Positions 8,430 to 17,334 are shown, counted from the first letter of the stretch. The stretch is 45,018 nt of DNA from Porphyromonadaceae bacterium W3.11 (GCA_030434245.1 JAUISX010000007.1:1-45018); one strand, 5' to 3'. Numbers and translations are program-made. The notes: a model not told the origin generated them from the letters alone.

Positions 8430-9395
8430 CTAGTCATTTGAAGTCGCAATAGAGCCATCATTGAAGAACTGTTTGCCAGTTGCCATATCAGTTATTATTT
8501 GATCAAACGGTGAATCATGCTTCACACTCCATCTCCATTCAAAATCTCCGACACGAAAATCAGTTAGCCTAATACCTGTGGGACTAAAAAAGGCACTTGA
8601 TTCTCCATTGAAAATGGCAAATCCAGCACCATTATAATCTGCTTTACAATTGTCTATAGGGAAGTCAGTAAGACTGTCGCCTGTCTCTATATTAACTACA
8701 AATAAGTTGTCTTCTTCCGATACTAGAGCGAACCTGTAGTTTGGCCTTCCAATAGTAAGCACTTTATACTGAGGAAATCTTCTCTTAAACAATTCAACTA
8801 ATTGAAAGCATTCTCTAAATGAGTCATGAAACTTACTAGCATAGTCTAAATATCGCTCTGTTTTTCCTCCAAACAAACTTGTAGTAAACTCGTGAACTAT
8901 AGCATCTTCTTCATCTTCGCCATAATTTAGCCAAGCTTCAAAATCTGCATACTCATCACCTAATTTGCAATTCCAAGAATGGTAATCATCACAAACCCAT
9001 CCTTCAGAAAAGCCTAAGACTCTTGCAGCATTAAAACAATCGTAACGTGCCCATAATATAGGATTCCCATTTTGATCTATAGCAAACGGCCAGAAATAAT
9101 GGTAATACCTTGCATTTGTCCACACTTCCCAGTAACCTTGCTTCATGTAAAAAGTCACAGAAAGCAAAGGAATAGAAAAACTATAGTCAGGCATATCTTC
9201 TTCATAATTGCAACCAAACTCTTCCCACTCTTTAGAATCAGAATTGAATATTAATATATCAGTTACAAATTGTCTTCTACCTCCGAAAAATGAAGTAATT
9301 TTATCAATAGTATTGTTGAAAACATTTAGAGCATGTTTATTGTCCCTTAAGTCTTTGCAATCATTGGGTAAGATTAAATTTAAGTCAACTCCCAT
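8430..9395 (-). CDS. Uncharacterised 321-residue protein
   Basis: A soluble-looking protein without signal peptide, rich in aromatic residues (many Trp, Tyr and Phe) and acidic stretches such as GEDEEDAIVHEF. I do not recognise a family. The C-terminal ~110 residues have short, beta-rich, WG-repeat-like segments (FALVSEEDNLFVVNIETG, FAIFNGESSAFFSPTGIRL), but the match is weak. It is last in a leftward cluster with two small ORFs (9408-9521 and 9525-9878) and is AT-rich compared with the tra genes, as expected for recently acquired cargo. An immunity-like or SMI1/KNR4-like role is possible but unsupported. Confidence 0.7.
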   Translation of the reverse strand: MGVDLNLILPNDCKDLRDNKHALNVFNNTIDKITSFFGGRRQFVTDILIFNSDSKEWEEFGCNYEEDMPDYSFSIPLLSVTFYMKQGYWEVWTNARYYHYFWPFAIDQNGNPILWARYDCFNAARVLGFSEGWVCDDYHSWNCKLGDEYADFEAWLNYGEDEEDAIVHEFTTSLFGGKTERYLDYASKFHDSFRECFQLVELFKRRFPQYKVLTIGRPNYRFALVSEEDNLFVVNIETGDSLTDFPIDNCKADYNGAGFAIFNGESSAFFSPTGIRLTDFRVGDFEWRWSVKHDSPFDQIITDMATGKQFFNDGSIATSND

Positions 9396-9407
9396 AATTT
9401 TAACGTC

Positions 9408-9521
9408 TTAAATTGTTTTTACCTCCCAGTCCTCTGAGAAATCTCTAAGTGCAGGTTGAATATCAAACTCAATCCGATAGTCTCCCTTTATAGAGAGTGG
9501 CATCATACTCTGATCTTCCAT
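9408..9521 (-). CDS. Small ORF of 37 residues in the accessory cassette
   Basis: An ORF of 37 codons running from the ATG at 9521 to a TAA at 9410-9408. It starts 3 nt after the stop of the upstream gene and ends 12 nt before the next start. The peptide begins MEDQSMMPLSIKGDYRIEF and is acidic. The tight spacing suggests real translation. It could instead be the frameshifted tail of the preceding protein. No family is recognised. Confidence 0.4.
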   Translation of the reverse strand: MEDQSMMPLSIKGDYRIEFDIQPALRDFSEDWEVKTI

Positions 9522-9524
9522 TTC

Positions 9525-9878
9525 TTAGTAGCTCTCTTTTGCTGTCTCTATCCCTTCTAAAATGCTATTCTTTGCTTCCCTTATTGTTTTGCCATAACCA
9601 TAAGCACCTACATCTTCGGGACTATATGTGTAAACCCAAAAACCATCACTTCCATCTTCTATGTAGGCTCGAATTACGACACAGCAATCTGAATCGATAG
9701 CTTCTGCAATCTCATCACAATTTGCTCGATAAGGTGGTTCTCCTGAACTATCTAAGCCAGCAGTCTTCATTAGCATAGTCAATGTCCCCAAAGGAATCTC
9801 CGAGTCCTCTACATTTGGCATTGATAATGCCATACCTGCCTTGTTAAATAGGCTTCCTTCTTGATATTCTTGCTCCAT
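9525..9878 (-). CDS. HicB-like small protein
   Basis: A 117-residue acidic protein. Its second half has a HicB-antitoxin-like pattern: CCVVIRAYIEDGSDGFWVYTY, then GAYGYGKTIREAKNSILEGIE, corresponding to the strand-strand-GxGxT-helix layout of HicB. No HicA-like toxin (a ~60-80-residue dsRNA-binding fold) is adjacent. It could be an orphan HicB-fold protein, or the antitoxin of an unrecognised partner such as the 321-residue protein. It is first in a three-ORF leftward unit. The HicB assignment rests on pattern only. Confidence 0.5.
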   Translation of the reverse strand: MEQEYQEGSLFNKAGMALSMPNVEDSEIPLGTLTMLMKTAGLDSSGEPPYRANCDEIAEAIDSDCCVVIRAYIEDGSDGFWVYTYSPEDVGAYGYGKTIREAKNSILEGIETAKESY

Positions 9879-10201
9879 ACACGTCCATTCTTATTGGTTT
9901 AAAGCAAATATACCTATTTCTCTGTCTTCTGTAGATGAACACTTTCTCTTAACTCCCCATTTCGTTCCACATAGAGTTGCGTAGGTGGGAGCATTAGCTG
10001 TCCCCTTTTTCAGTGGCAAAGGTAGTATTGGGCATCGGCTTCTTCAAGGTCGGTGCCTTTCTGGTTTGTTGCAGAAATCTCCAGCCCCATTTGGGGTAGT
10101 ATTTCTGCACAAAACCTTGTATCAGCCTTAGCCCTCTACCTTTTCTCTGCCACAATAAGGGATCAGCATACTCCGACCGTTGAACGCAAAAAAATGTCAC
10201 T
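9879..10201. other. Region between the accessory cassette and the 10202 gene, with a strong stem-loop
   Basis: A perfect 9-bp outer stem (TGCAGAAAT at 10070-10078, ATTTCTGCA at 10101-10109) encloses a CCCCATTTGGGG hairpin. A minus-strand ORF of 68 codons (10200-9994) runs through it, with a peptide containing GFVQKYYPKWGWRFLQQTRK. I cannot decide between a small gene and a structured RNA. Confidence 0.4.
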
Positions 10202-10534
10202 ATGGATAAGATGAAAGAAAATAAGCAACTGACGATGAAAGAAAAAGGATATAGCTCCTCCTCTCATTACCGCATAAGTAACGACCTAATAGTAAGCGAG
10301 CAACCATTGGCGAGTAAGTTCGTGCAGTGGGACGTGAATCCATTGGAGAGCCTACAAGCGAGCAAGGTCTATCTCTTGCGTGTAAAACTGAATCGTGGCG
10401 AGCGAATAAGCCGAGAGGAAAAGGATTGGCTCTGTGAAGCAGTGAATAGCAACAGCTACTTCCGCACAGCCGTACCATTGATGGGCTATCGCTTCGACTT
10501 CTTTGATGTCCTCAAGAAGGATACTTGGATATGA
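10202..10534 (+). CDS. Conserved-looking hypothetical ICE protein
   Basis: A 110-residue protein, basic at the N-terminus, with a core VYLLRVKLNRGERISREEKDWL followed by SNSYFRTAVPLMGYRFDFFDVL. I believe similar short proteins are found near the tra cluster of Bacteroides conjugative transposons, but I know no function and cannot verify this here. No signal peptide or membrane segment is present. It is transcribed against its neighbours and ends 58 nt before the convergent Big_2 lipoprotein gene. A second ATG at 10211 is an alternative start. Confidence 0.6.
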   Translation: MDKMKENKQLTMKEKGYSSSSHYRISNDLIVSEQPLASKFVQWDVNPLESLQASKVYLLRVKLNRGERISREEKDWLCEAVNSNSYFRTAVPLMGYRFDFFDVLKKDTWI

Positions 10535-10591
10535 TTAAATAGCTTCTGGTGGTGTTTACTTATGTTGCTTATCTCCTATTAAGGATAGTGC

Positions 10592-11842
10592 CTAGTCAAA
10601 TAGGTGAGACATAATATCACTGGGTTCCTGTTTCTCTAAATAAAACTTACTACCATGTTCTGACTTTCTTAAAATATAGCGTGTATCTTTGTCATAAATA
10701 TGCATACGTAGAAATGGCTCATGTAGCTGTTCATATTTTAGATAAAATTCAAAACTATTTCCCTTGTCAGGCATTAATAGGGTAATAGGGTAATATTGAA
10801 TTAATAATGCAGATCCAGAATAACTTTCATCGGAAAGCAATTCAATATGTGAAATATAAATCTTCTTTTTGGCTCTATATGAAACAATAGTTCTAGCTTG
10901 TTTTGTCATCCACTCACCAGTTACAATCCATGAGTCGATAACTGATACGACATTAAAGAAAGAATAGAAAGCCTTGCCTGAAACTAGTATTTTGTCTTCA
11001 GTACTATTATCCTTAGCCCTTACTATAACCTCAGCACTTCCTTCTTTATGAGCCGTAACTATCCCAGTTTTATCTACAGAAACTACCGCCTCATTTGAAG
11101 AGAAAAAGTCAAACCCGATACCGTTTAGCTCCCCATCATAAACTATTTCTAGCATTGTTGAAGTCCCGATTTCAAGCTCAGTTGAAGACTCCTTGAATTT
11201 CACCTTAGGTTTTCTCTTAACAACGACAGGACACTCATCAGAAGCTTCTTGTAAGACAATACTTCTTAAATTAGGGTCGTACACATGGTCTTGAAAGGTT
11301 GCGGTAACAACTGCTGTGCCTTCTTGATTGGCCTTTAAAAGTCCATTTTCATCAACCTCTACTACCTCAGGCTTATTAGATCTAAAGGTCACAGTAGGAG
11401 AATATTGCAGGATTTCTTTCGGTTCTATGACTACTTCTAGCTGGAAAGTTTCGTCTTCTTTAATGATAACATTGTCATTTACCAATGAAAAACTTGCAAG
11501 GGGAATGTATTCTACTCGGACATTACACTCAATAGTCCCTAGGTTTGTTACGAGCGTGACAGTCGATTCACCTCTTGAAATAGCCTCTATGTAGCCTTTC
11601 TCATCGATTCTTACAACTGAATAATTGGAAGATTGCCATTCTATTAAATCATAGGTGCCTTTTTCAGGGTACTCTACCACCTCTAATTTTATTTTGTCTC
11701 CAACTTTCAAGGAAATATTAGTCTCCTTAAAGGTTAATTTGGTTGCCCTTAACTCTTGAATCTCACCTGATTTATTAGAGCAGGAGATGGAGCTAAAAAC
11801 AAATATGAAAAATGCAATTATCAAACTAAAATACTTCTTCAT
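10592..11842 (-). CDS. Lipoprotein with bacterial Ig-like (Big_2) repeats
   Basis: A 416-residue protein with a signal peptide and lipobox (SISCSNK, Cys21). The mature part begins with three Big_2-type domains: ~33-110 (LKVGDKIKLEVVEYPE ... SRGESTVTLV), ~112-200 (VVIEPKEIL ... NQEGTAVVTATF) and ~212-290 (LEIGTSTMLEIVY ... HKEGSAEVIVRA). A ~125-residue C-terminal domain of unknown fold follows. Such proteins are usually surface-exposed and act in adhesion. It lies just downstream of TraQ, in the same direction and 192 nt away, so it may be ICE cargo displayed on donor cells. Confidence 0.75.
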   Translation of the reverse strand: MKKYFSLIIAFFIFVFSSISCSNKSGEIQELRATKLTFKETNISLKVGDKIKLEVVEYPEKGTYDLIEWQSSNYSVVRIDEKGYIEAISRGESTVTLVTNLGTIECNVRVEYIPLASFSLVNDNVIIKEDETFQLEVVIEPKEILQYSPTVTFRSNKPEVVEVDENGLLKANQEGTAVVTATFQDHVYDPNLRSIVLQEASDECPVVVKRKPKVKFKESSTELEIGTSTMLEIVYDGELNGIGFDFFSSNEAVVSVDKTGIVTAHKEGSAEVIVRAKDNSTEDKILVSGKAFYSFFNVVSVIDSWIVTGEWMTKQARTIVSYRAKKKIYISHIELLSDESYSGSALLIQYYPITLLMPDKGNSFEFYLKYEQLHEPFLRMHIYDKDTRYILRKSEHGSKFYLEKQEPSDIMSHLFD

Positions 11843-12034
11843 AATTCGTGCATCAATTAGTTAAACTTTTAAAGGCAAAGAATATATTCTATAGGACAAA
11901 CTTACCAATAAATAACTATATTCACATCAGATACTTTTCGTTCTTTTTCAATAGTGCCTCATTTAACTCAATCAAGGCGACTGGCTATCATAGCCAATCG
12001 CCTTGCAATATATAATAAAAGCAACTACATGAAC

Positions 12035-12466
12035 CTAATCCTCTCTCTTACTATTGAAATCAAATGAAAACTGTTCCATTTGTCCGTGGTTGTTCTCGAC
12101 GTAGATGTCAATCGTCTGGCGGTCGGTGGAGAGTGAGGTGTAGTAGAGCCTGAACTCCTCTTTCGTGAGCGGATAGCGGTCGTTGGGTTGGAAGACCGTG
12201 CCGTTGTCCATTTTCAGCGTTCCTTTGCCATCGGACTGGAAGTAGCGGATGGTGTAGCGAGTGCCGGCAAAGTTGCCCTCGCGTTTGAGCGTGCAACGGA
12301 TTTCAGCGGTTTCTCCCTTTGCTATACTCTTTTGCACGGGCATCGCTTCGACAGTGAACGGATAAGACTGTCGCACATCCAAATCCCGATTGCAAGCAGA
12401 TAGACAAAACACGCCAAGGGCAAGTACACCCATTACCCATATTGAACTTAAAATCTTCTTTTTCAT
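12035..12466 (-). CDS. traQ: Conjugal transfer protein TraQ (DUF3872)
   Basis: A 143-residue lipoprotein (lipobox LSACN, Cys25). The mature domain fits the DUF3872/TraQ family of Bacteroidales conjugative transposons, with the motifs GETAEIRCTLKREGNFAGTR and a segment YPLTKEEFRLYYTS. TraQ is the last structural gene of the CTnDOT-type transfer operon, and its exact role in the mating apparatus is not defined. Here it starts 11 nt after TraO. TraP, which usually lies between TraO and TraQ, is absent. Confidence 0.85.
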   Translation of the reverse strand: MKKKILSSIWVMGVLALGVFCLSACNRDLDVRQSYPFTVEAMPVQKSIAKGETAEIRCTLKREGNFAGTRYTIRYFQSDGKGTLKMDNGTVFQPNDRYPLTKEEFRLYYTSLSTDRQTIDIYVENNHGQMEQFSFDFNSKRED

Positions 12467-12477
12467 CGTTATTAGTT

Positions 12478-13065
12478 TTAGAGGTTAAACTTGAAGCCTG
12501 CCGAGAGTGCAGGACGGAAATGATGCACATCTGAGCCAAAGAGCAACCGCCCTTGGGCTTTGAGGACGAAGAGGATATTATCCGTAAGGAATAGTTCCAC
12601 CGAGGTATGCAAGGCACCGCCATAGACGAAGCGTGAGCGGTCGAGCAGCGTTGCGCCATCGGGCAGTAACTTCTTGTCCTCGTTCAGTTCCTCATAACCG
12701 CAGAGTGCAGAAAGCCCCAAGTAGCCGAAGATATTCTTGCCCCTATCCGATAGAATCGGGTGCATATACCCGAGGTGCAACAAGGCATCACGCAGTGGAA
12801 CATTGTAAGAGCGATAAGTCAACCCTTGCTGCTCATATTCCGCCAAGAGAAAAGCGTAGTTCGCCCGCTTGAAGTAGTGTGCGAACTCAAGACCTGCCCC
12901 AAAACTCTCCTTTGCGAATAGTCTCTCCCCCTTGATAATCGGAATAGAGCCGACCAGCTCAACGCTATTTTGCCTAGGGATTAGTCGCTGTGCGTACGAT
13001 GGCATAGTAGCAACCATAGCCACCATCACGCAGACCATCATGGATAACCATCTCTTCATCACCAC
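12478..13065 (-). CDS. traO: Conjugal transfer protein TraO
   Basis: A 195-residue protein with an N-terminal signal peptide (cleaved after SYA, about residue 25). It has alternating hydrophobic segments typical of a small outer-membrane beta-barrel, ending in LSAGFKFNL. Length and order match TraO of Bacteroides conjugative transposons. Its start overlaps the end of TraN by 7 nt, and an alternative ATG lies at 13059. It is expected to be part of the outer-membrane portion of the mating channel, which is inferred from the barrel-like pattern. Confidence 0.87.
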   Translation of the reverse strand: MVMKRWLSMMVCVMVAMVATMPSYAQRLIPRQNSVELVGSIPIIKGERLFAKESFGAGLEFAHYFKRANYAFLLAEYEQQGLTYRSYNVPLRDALLHLGYMHPILSDRGKNIFGYLGLSALCGYEELNEDKKLLPDGATLLDRSRFVYGGALHTSVELFLTDNILFVLKAQGRLLFGSDVHHFRPALSAGFKFNL

Positions 13066-14012
13066 TTCAGTTTAAGGTTATCAATCTTCTTAGTGAGCAA
13101 AAGGTCTTCAGGCTCCACATAGAAAGTGAGTGTGCGACTGCCGTTTCGCTCGTAGAGCGTCACTTCAAGCTGCTTATCCTCCGATAGTGTGAACTGCTCC
13201 AAGGCAAAGACTATTCTCTCAGAGCGTCCCGCCCCAATCCACATCACCTGATGAAAGGCACGTAGTGGTTGTAGCATTCGCTCTTGTATAGCTGTATGCT
13301 TCGCCACCTTCTTGTCCACCACCTTGAACGTGATAAAGTCCACCTCATACGGCATATTAGACTCATTATCCATACGGACGTGGAAGTAAAGCAACCCATT
13401 GTGGGCATATAAGCCACGAAGTAAGAAGCGCATCCCGAATTGCTTCGCTCCAACATGCTTGATGGTTCGCTTATCATTTTGGTAGATGCTCTTCATAATC
13501 AGCTTAACCAATATGGGCGACTCACTTCCCAGCTCTTTGAAGTAGATGTCCGCACGATTGCTCGGCAGTCTTCCCTCCGTAGGAGATAGAAAGTCCTTCA
13601 TCTCAATACTGAGCATCTCAGGTTCATCTGCATACTTCACATTAAAACTATAGAAAGATCCATCATCGCAGATTACCGAGAGATTACTTTCTCTTTCAAA
13701 ATCCCTCACAGCTGCTTTCACCCTCAATACATTCTCAGCACCTCCCCCCTCATCTGCTTTCCCAGCTACCAAGGCATTACTGCCCAAGTCCACATAACGG
13801 ATAGGTGCAGGAAATATCAAGTGCACCGTCTTCTCAAAGCTCACTTCCAATCCATACGGCACCACCACACGTCCTGCAGGGATAGCACGGCTCATCCCTT
13901 GGTAAAGGTCACCCGTAGAGAGCATATAGCTCTGTCCATTATCTTGTGCCATAGCACCCAAGCTCATACCAAGAGCCAATACCCCCATTAACATTACTTT
14001 CTTCATATTCAT
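13059..14012 (-). CDS. traN: Conjugal transfer protein TraN
   Basis: A 317-residue protein with a signal peptide cleaved near residue 22 (GAMAQ). The sequence contains VHLIFPAPIRYVDLGS and an RVKAA segment, a VirB9-like beginning that recurs in TraN of Bacteroidales elements. By analogy it forms part of the periplasmic/outer-membrane core complex with TraM (VirB10-like) and TraO. It lies between TraM (15 nt upstream) and TraO (overlapping), so translation is probably coupled. The gene is complete. Confidence 0.88.
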   Translation of the reverse strand: MNMKKVMLMGVLALGMSLGAMAQDNGQSYMLSTGDLYQGMSRAIPAGRVVVPYGLEVSFEKTVHLIFPAPIRYVDLGSNALVAGKADEGGGAENVLRVKAAVRDFERESNLSVICDDGSFYSFNVKYADEPEMLSIEMKDFLSPTEGRLPSNRADIYFKELGSESPILVKLIMKSIYQNDKRTIKHVGAKQFGMRFLLRGLYAHNGLLYFHVRMDNESNMPYEVDFITFKVVDKKVAKHTAIQERMLQPLRAFHQVMWIGAGRSERIVFALEQFTLSEDKQLEVTLYERNGSRTLTFYVEPEDLLLTKKIDNLKLKW

Positions 14013-14027
14013 ATTTTTGATTAGTTA

Positions 14028-15332
14028 TTATTTCGATTGAACTAAGTAGAGCTGATGCCCACCCTTTAATCGCACCTTAATCTCACGAAGCTTCTTTTGT
14101 AGTAGCTGACTCGCCCCCTGCATTGCCCCTCTTGCCAGCTCTGATATGATCTGGTCTTTGGCAGAGGAAGCAAATGTGAAGGAAGTACCCATGGAGCCAC
14201 CAGCCGTTGCAGCGGTCTCCTTGAGTGCTTGCACCTCATCAATGCCAGGAATGGCGATACCCTCCTGACCATCAAGGTCAAAAGCTGAGAGTGAGACTGA
14301 GAAGATACGTCCACCCGTCTCCACCGACCGCACATGAAGCCTCATCCTATTCCCCTCTATTTTCGCTTGAGCCACTAGCGGAGCATTGCGAGAAAGCCGA
14401 ATACCTTGGAAGTGTGCATCCTCCGAGAGTCTAAGCACCACGAAGCTCCCCTCCTGTAAGGTAGTAGTCTTATCGACCACCACCTTTAGGGTGTTTCTGG
14501 GTACTACCTCCTTAGCCACGGTCCCGACAGAGAAAAATCCCAGATTTCGCTCACTTGCCCCATAGTCAGCGATAAATGCAGAGTCCGTCATCGGCTGTTC
14601 CAGCATAGAGATCACTGGCTTTCGCTCTGCCAATACCTCCATCTGAGGAAGATCAGTTGCAGGTGCATTTGTTGTCAAAGGTTCACTATTCACCGACTGC
14701 CCATCAACCAGAGGACGCCCATAGGCAAGAGTCTTATCAGCAGTCCCAACTGACGGCATATACTTCGCAGCCATTTGGTAGCTCTTTTCCATCAGAGCCA
14801 ACTGTCGCTCCTCCTCGCTTGCGATGTCCTGCTCTCGATTGTTCAGCTCCTCACGAAGACTCTCTATTTCTCCTCGGAGATAATCAATTTCTTCTTCGTA
14901 GTAGTTCTCCGCCTCATTAAAGGAAGCCAGCAACTGGTTATTTCTTTCATACTGCTGAACCGACCCCGCTATATCACCACCCCAAGCCTCTGAAGTGGAA
15001 GCTGAGTCTTCCCTTTGACCTTTTAGAGGGTATGGAGATGTATCCTCCTGATCAAAGTAATCTGAGAGCCGACCAATCTCCTTGCGTTGCTCTACTACAC
15101 TCTCCTCATAACTTGACAGTTCATAGGCTTTTAGCTTATTCTCTTCAAGTTGATCTACTGAAGCTTGCGGAACCATATCATTCAGCCCTGACTGCTCCAT
15201 AGCCAGCTCTCTCTCTGACGGCTTAAAAATAAACCACATTGAGAAAGCAAAGAAGAGCCCCAACCCCGAGAAAATAAGCCACTTTTTGACTTGCTCTTTT
15301 TGCTTCGTTGAAAGTCCTTTATTCTTATCCAT
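14028..15332 (-). CDS. traM: Conjugal transfer protein TraM
   Basis: A 434-residue protein with a short cytoplasmic N-terminus, one membrane segment (~16-36), a charged coiled-coil stretch (~125-185) and a C-terminal VirB10-like domain (~270-425). In that domain FSVGTVAKEVVPRNTLKVVVD and GQEGIAIPGIDEV are typical of TraM of CTnDOT-like elements. It is expected to span the periplasm as the scaffold of the mating channel. TraL ends 2 nt upstream and TraN starts 15 nt downstream. The gene looks intact. Confidence 0.9.
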   Translation of the reverse strand: MDKNKGLSTKQKEQVKKWLIFSGLGLFFAFSMWFIFKPSERELAMEQSGLNDMVPQASVDQLEENKLKAYELSSYEESVVEQRKEIGRLSDYFDQEDTSPYPLKGQREDSASTSEAWGGDIAGSVQQYERNNQLLASFNEAENYYEEEIDYLRGEIESLREELNNREQDIASEEERQLALMEKSYQMAAKYMPSVGTADKTLAYGRPLVDGQSVNSEPLTTNAPATDLPQMEVLAERKPVISMLEQPMTDSAFIADYGASERNLGFFSVGTVAKEVVPRNTLKVVVDKTTTLQEGSFVVLRLSEDAHFQGIRLSRNAPLVAQAKIEGNRMRLHVRSVETGGRIFSVSLSAFDLDGQEGIAIPGIDEVQALKETAATAGGSMGTSFTFASSAKDQIISELARGAMQGASQLLQKKLREIKVRLKGGHQLYLVQSK

Positions 15333-15334
15333 AG

Positions 15335-15613
15335 TTATTTATCTGCTAAATACTCCATCGATCCTATTATCAATAGTGAGTCCAATAGTATTTCCTCCAC
15401 TGGCGTCTCAATTATCGTATCCCTTGCCACAACGATCGGCTGCCAACTATTCTTGACTATAAAAGGCTTAATCAGCATATAAAGTGATAGAAGCAAGTAG
15501 ATGCCGCATACACTCCACAGAATCATCCTTCTTTGCTTTTGGGAAAGTTGTTCACATCCTTTATGGACAGATACCAAAACTCTTTTCCACCCTCTATTGA
15601 CCACACTATTCAT
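15335..15613 (-). CDS. traL: Conjugal transfer protein TraL (DUF3989)
   Basis: A 92-residue protein with one clear membrane segment (LWSVCGIYLLLSLYMLIK). It is basic on the N-terminal side, in agreement with an N-in topology. Size, membrane pattern and position between TraK and TraM identify it as TraL (DUF3989). The start overlaps the TraK stop by 4 nt, which implies translational coupling. Its role in the apparatus is not known in detail. Confidence 0.85.
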   Translation of the reverse strand: MNSVVNRGWKRVLVSVHKGCEQLSQKQRRMILWSVCGIYLLLSLYMLIKPFIVKNSWQPIVVARDTIIETPVEEILLDSLLIIGSMEYLADK

Positions 15614-16233
15614 CGTTTTATCGTCTGAATGTCTCTATTCTCACGCACCACGAACTGTTCCATCAGGAAACCCTGTGGGTTATTATCCGAACGCACCGAG
15701 TTTTGGAGCGTACAGCTCGTCACCAAGCTACGCTCAGTGATGTTGCTCTGCCGTACGATGTACTGTCGACCAAAGGTTACTACCTCATAGGGATAAACCT
15801 CAAAGTTGCACTGGATAGAATCCAAAACCACACGTTGATTGATGTTTCCCGAGATAATCCGATTGTAATAACCTTTCTCGGCAAGGTCTTTGTAGTAGTT
15901 AAATGCTGATTTATCGCACAGCATAAAGGCTCGTGACATATTCTCCTCGATGGACTCCTTGTCCGGAGCAACCGTAAAGAAGAGTTCGTGAAAGCGTCTC
16001 ACATGCTCCCTTGCCTCTACTGGTCTATTGGTAGCAGCATCCTGACTCAGTGCCAAGATGAGCGACTTCCCATTGTCCAGTACATACACCTTCTCACGCT
16101 GTTCACGCGCAAAGGAGTACGAGCTATAAACGACATACCCACACACTCCAAGACAAAAGACCACAAAGAGTATCGCATAGAGCCGTATCTGTTTGAACGA
16201 ACTCTCTATATTAGTTAATGACTTAAATTCCAT
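15610..16233 (-). CDS. traK: Conjugal transfer protein TraK
   Basis: A 207-residue protein with one N-terminal membrane helix (~18-38) and a periplasmic domain of the VirB8/NTF2-like kind. It starts MEFKSLTNIESSFKQIRLY, contains FELFFTVAPD-like and NQRVVLDSI segments, and ends in a basic tail. TraK of Bacteroides conjugative transposons has this size and layout. It is thought to be an inner-membrane assembly factor of the mating channel, by analogy with VirB8. It overlaps TraL by 4 nt and follows TraJ with a 51-nt gap. Confidence 0.9.
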   Translation of the reverse strand: MEFKSLTNIESSFKQIRLYAILFVVFCLGVCGYVVYSSYSFAREQREKVYVLDNGKSLILALSQDAATNRPVEAREHVRRFHELFFTVAPDKESIEENMSRAFMLCDKSAFNYYKDLAEKGYYNRIISGNINQRVVLDSIQCNFEVYPYEVVTFGRQYIVRQSNITERSLVTSCTLQNSVRSDNNPQGFLMEQFVVRENRDIQTIKR

Positions 16234-16284
16234 ATCTGTTTAGCTTGTTGTTATTTATTTCAAGCCCCCTCAGGGGTTGGAGGC

Positions 16285-17319
16285 TTACCTCTTTGTGAGT
16301 TTGGCTTTGATTCTTCCAGACATATTACCTATCGCAGCACCACCAGCCCCTGCCGCCTGCTTACCACCAGTATAAGCCTTTTGAGCCCCAACCTTTCCTG
16401 CTTGGTTGACATTACGGCCATAAGCACCGATACCGCCACCTGCCTCAATGATCCATCCTGCTACCGTAGGCACAGCCGTATAGCCGATGATACCGATGAG
16501 AAAAAATGCCATATAGTACCAGCTCCCCACTTCTGGGATAAAGGTTGGGTCAGCCAACTGAGCAATATCCTTTTGGAGCATCAAGACTTGTATCTTGGTC
16601 AAGAGGGCTGTAAGAATACTGCTCACGGGCAACCATAGATACACCGATATATAGCGGCTAAACCAAGCAGAGAGTGAGCCACCCAAACCATCCCAAACCG
16701 AAATACCAAAGACAATAGGTCCCAAAATCGATAGAACAATCAGTATAAAAGTGCGAAGGGTATCAATGATAAGGCTGACAGCATGGAAAAGGAACTCCAA
16801 TATATCTTGGATGGCCTTCATAATCCACTGCTTTGATCGATACGCAGCACGCTCCGCATACATCCCAGCAATGGTCACTGCATCTGACGGTCCGATAATA
16901 CCCATTTCTTCAATCTTTGCATCAAAGAGTTCATTGGAAACCAAGTATGCGGTCTCTGGGTCTCTAAGTAAAGCCTCCTCCTTCAGCTTATCTCTCTTCG
17001 CCCTTAGGGTCGTCACTTCCCCCTCCTGAACAGCTACCAATTGCTCTGTCCCCTTAACCACTGGCGAAAGTATAGTATTCATTGTTCCCAACACCAAGGA
17101 TGGGAAGAACATTATGCAGAAGCCTAAGGCAAAGGGGCGAAGCAAAGGGAAGAGGTCTATGGGCTCTGCCCTCGCCAATGAAGCCCACACCCTGATAGCT
17201 ATATAAAAGAGAGCCCCCAATCCCGAAATGCCCTTGGCAATACCCGTCATATGGCTACAGAGCGGCATCATCTCGTTATAGGTAGCACGGAGAAGCTCGT
17301 GTAAACTTGTGAAGTCCAT
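16285..17319 (-). CDS. traJ: Conjugal transfer protein TraJ
   Basis: A 344-residue polytopic inner-membrane protein with hydrophobic segments near residues 30-49, 67-88, 187-215, ~230-255 and ~270-295. The C-terminus is rich in Gly, Ala and Lys (IGAYGRNVNQAGKVGAQKAY). This fits TraJ, the VirB6-like channel component of CTnDOT-type systems. It lies 15 nt after TraI and 51 nt before TraK in the leftward transfer operon. The reading frame is complete. Confidence 0.9.
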   Translation of the reverse strand: MDFTSLHELLRATYNEMMPLCSHMTGIAKGISGLGALFYIAIRVWASLARAEPIDLFPLLRPFALGFCIMFFPSLVLGTMNTILSPVVKGTEQLVAVQEGEVTTLRAKRDKLKEEALLRDPETAYLVSNELFDAKIEEMGIIGPSDAVTIAGMYAERAAYRSKQWIMKAIQDILEFLFHAVSLIIDTLRTFILIVLSILGPIVFGISVWDGLGGSLSAWFSRYISVYLWLPVSSILTALLTKIQVLMLQKDIAQLADPTFIPEVGSWYYMAFFLIGIIGYTAVPTVAGWIIEAGGGIGAYGRNVNQAGKVGAQKAYTGGKQAAGAGGAAIGNMSGRIKAKLTKR

Positions 17320-17334
17320 ATCAAATAATCATCA

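Noticed and set aside
12188-12872. Plus-strand ORFs opposite TraO and TraQ
   Set aside because: They are antisense to well-recognised tra genes and have arginine-rich, shadow-like composition.
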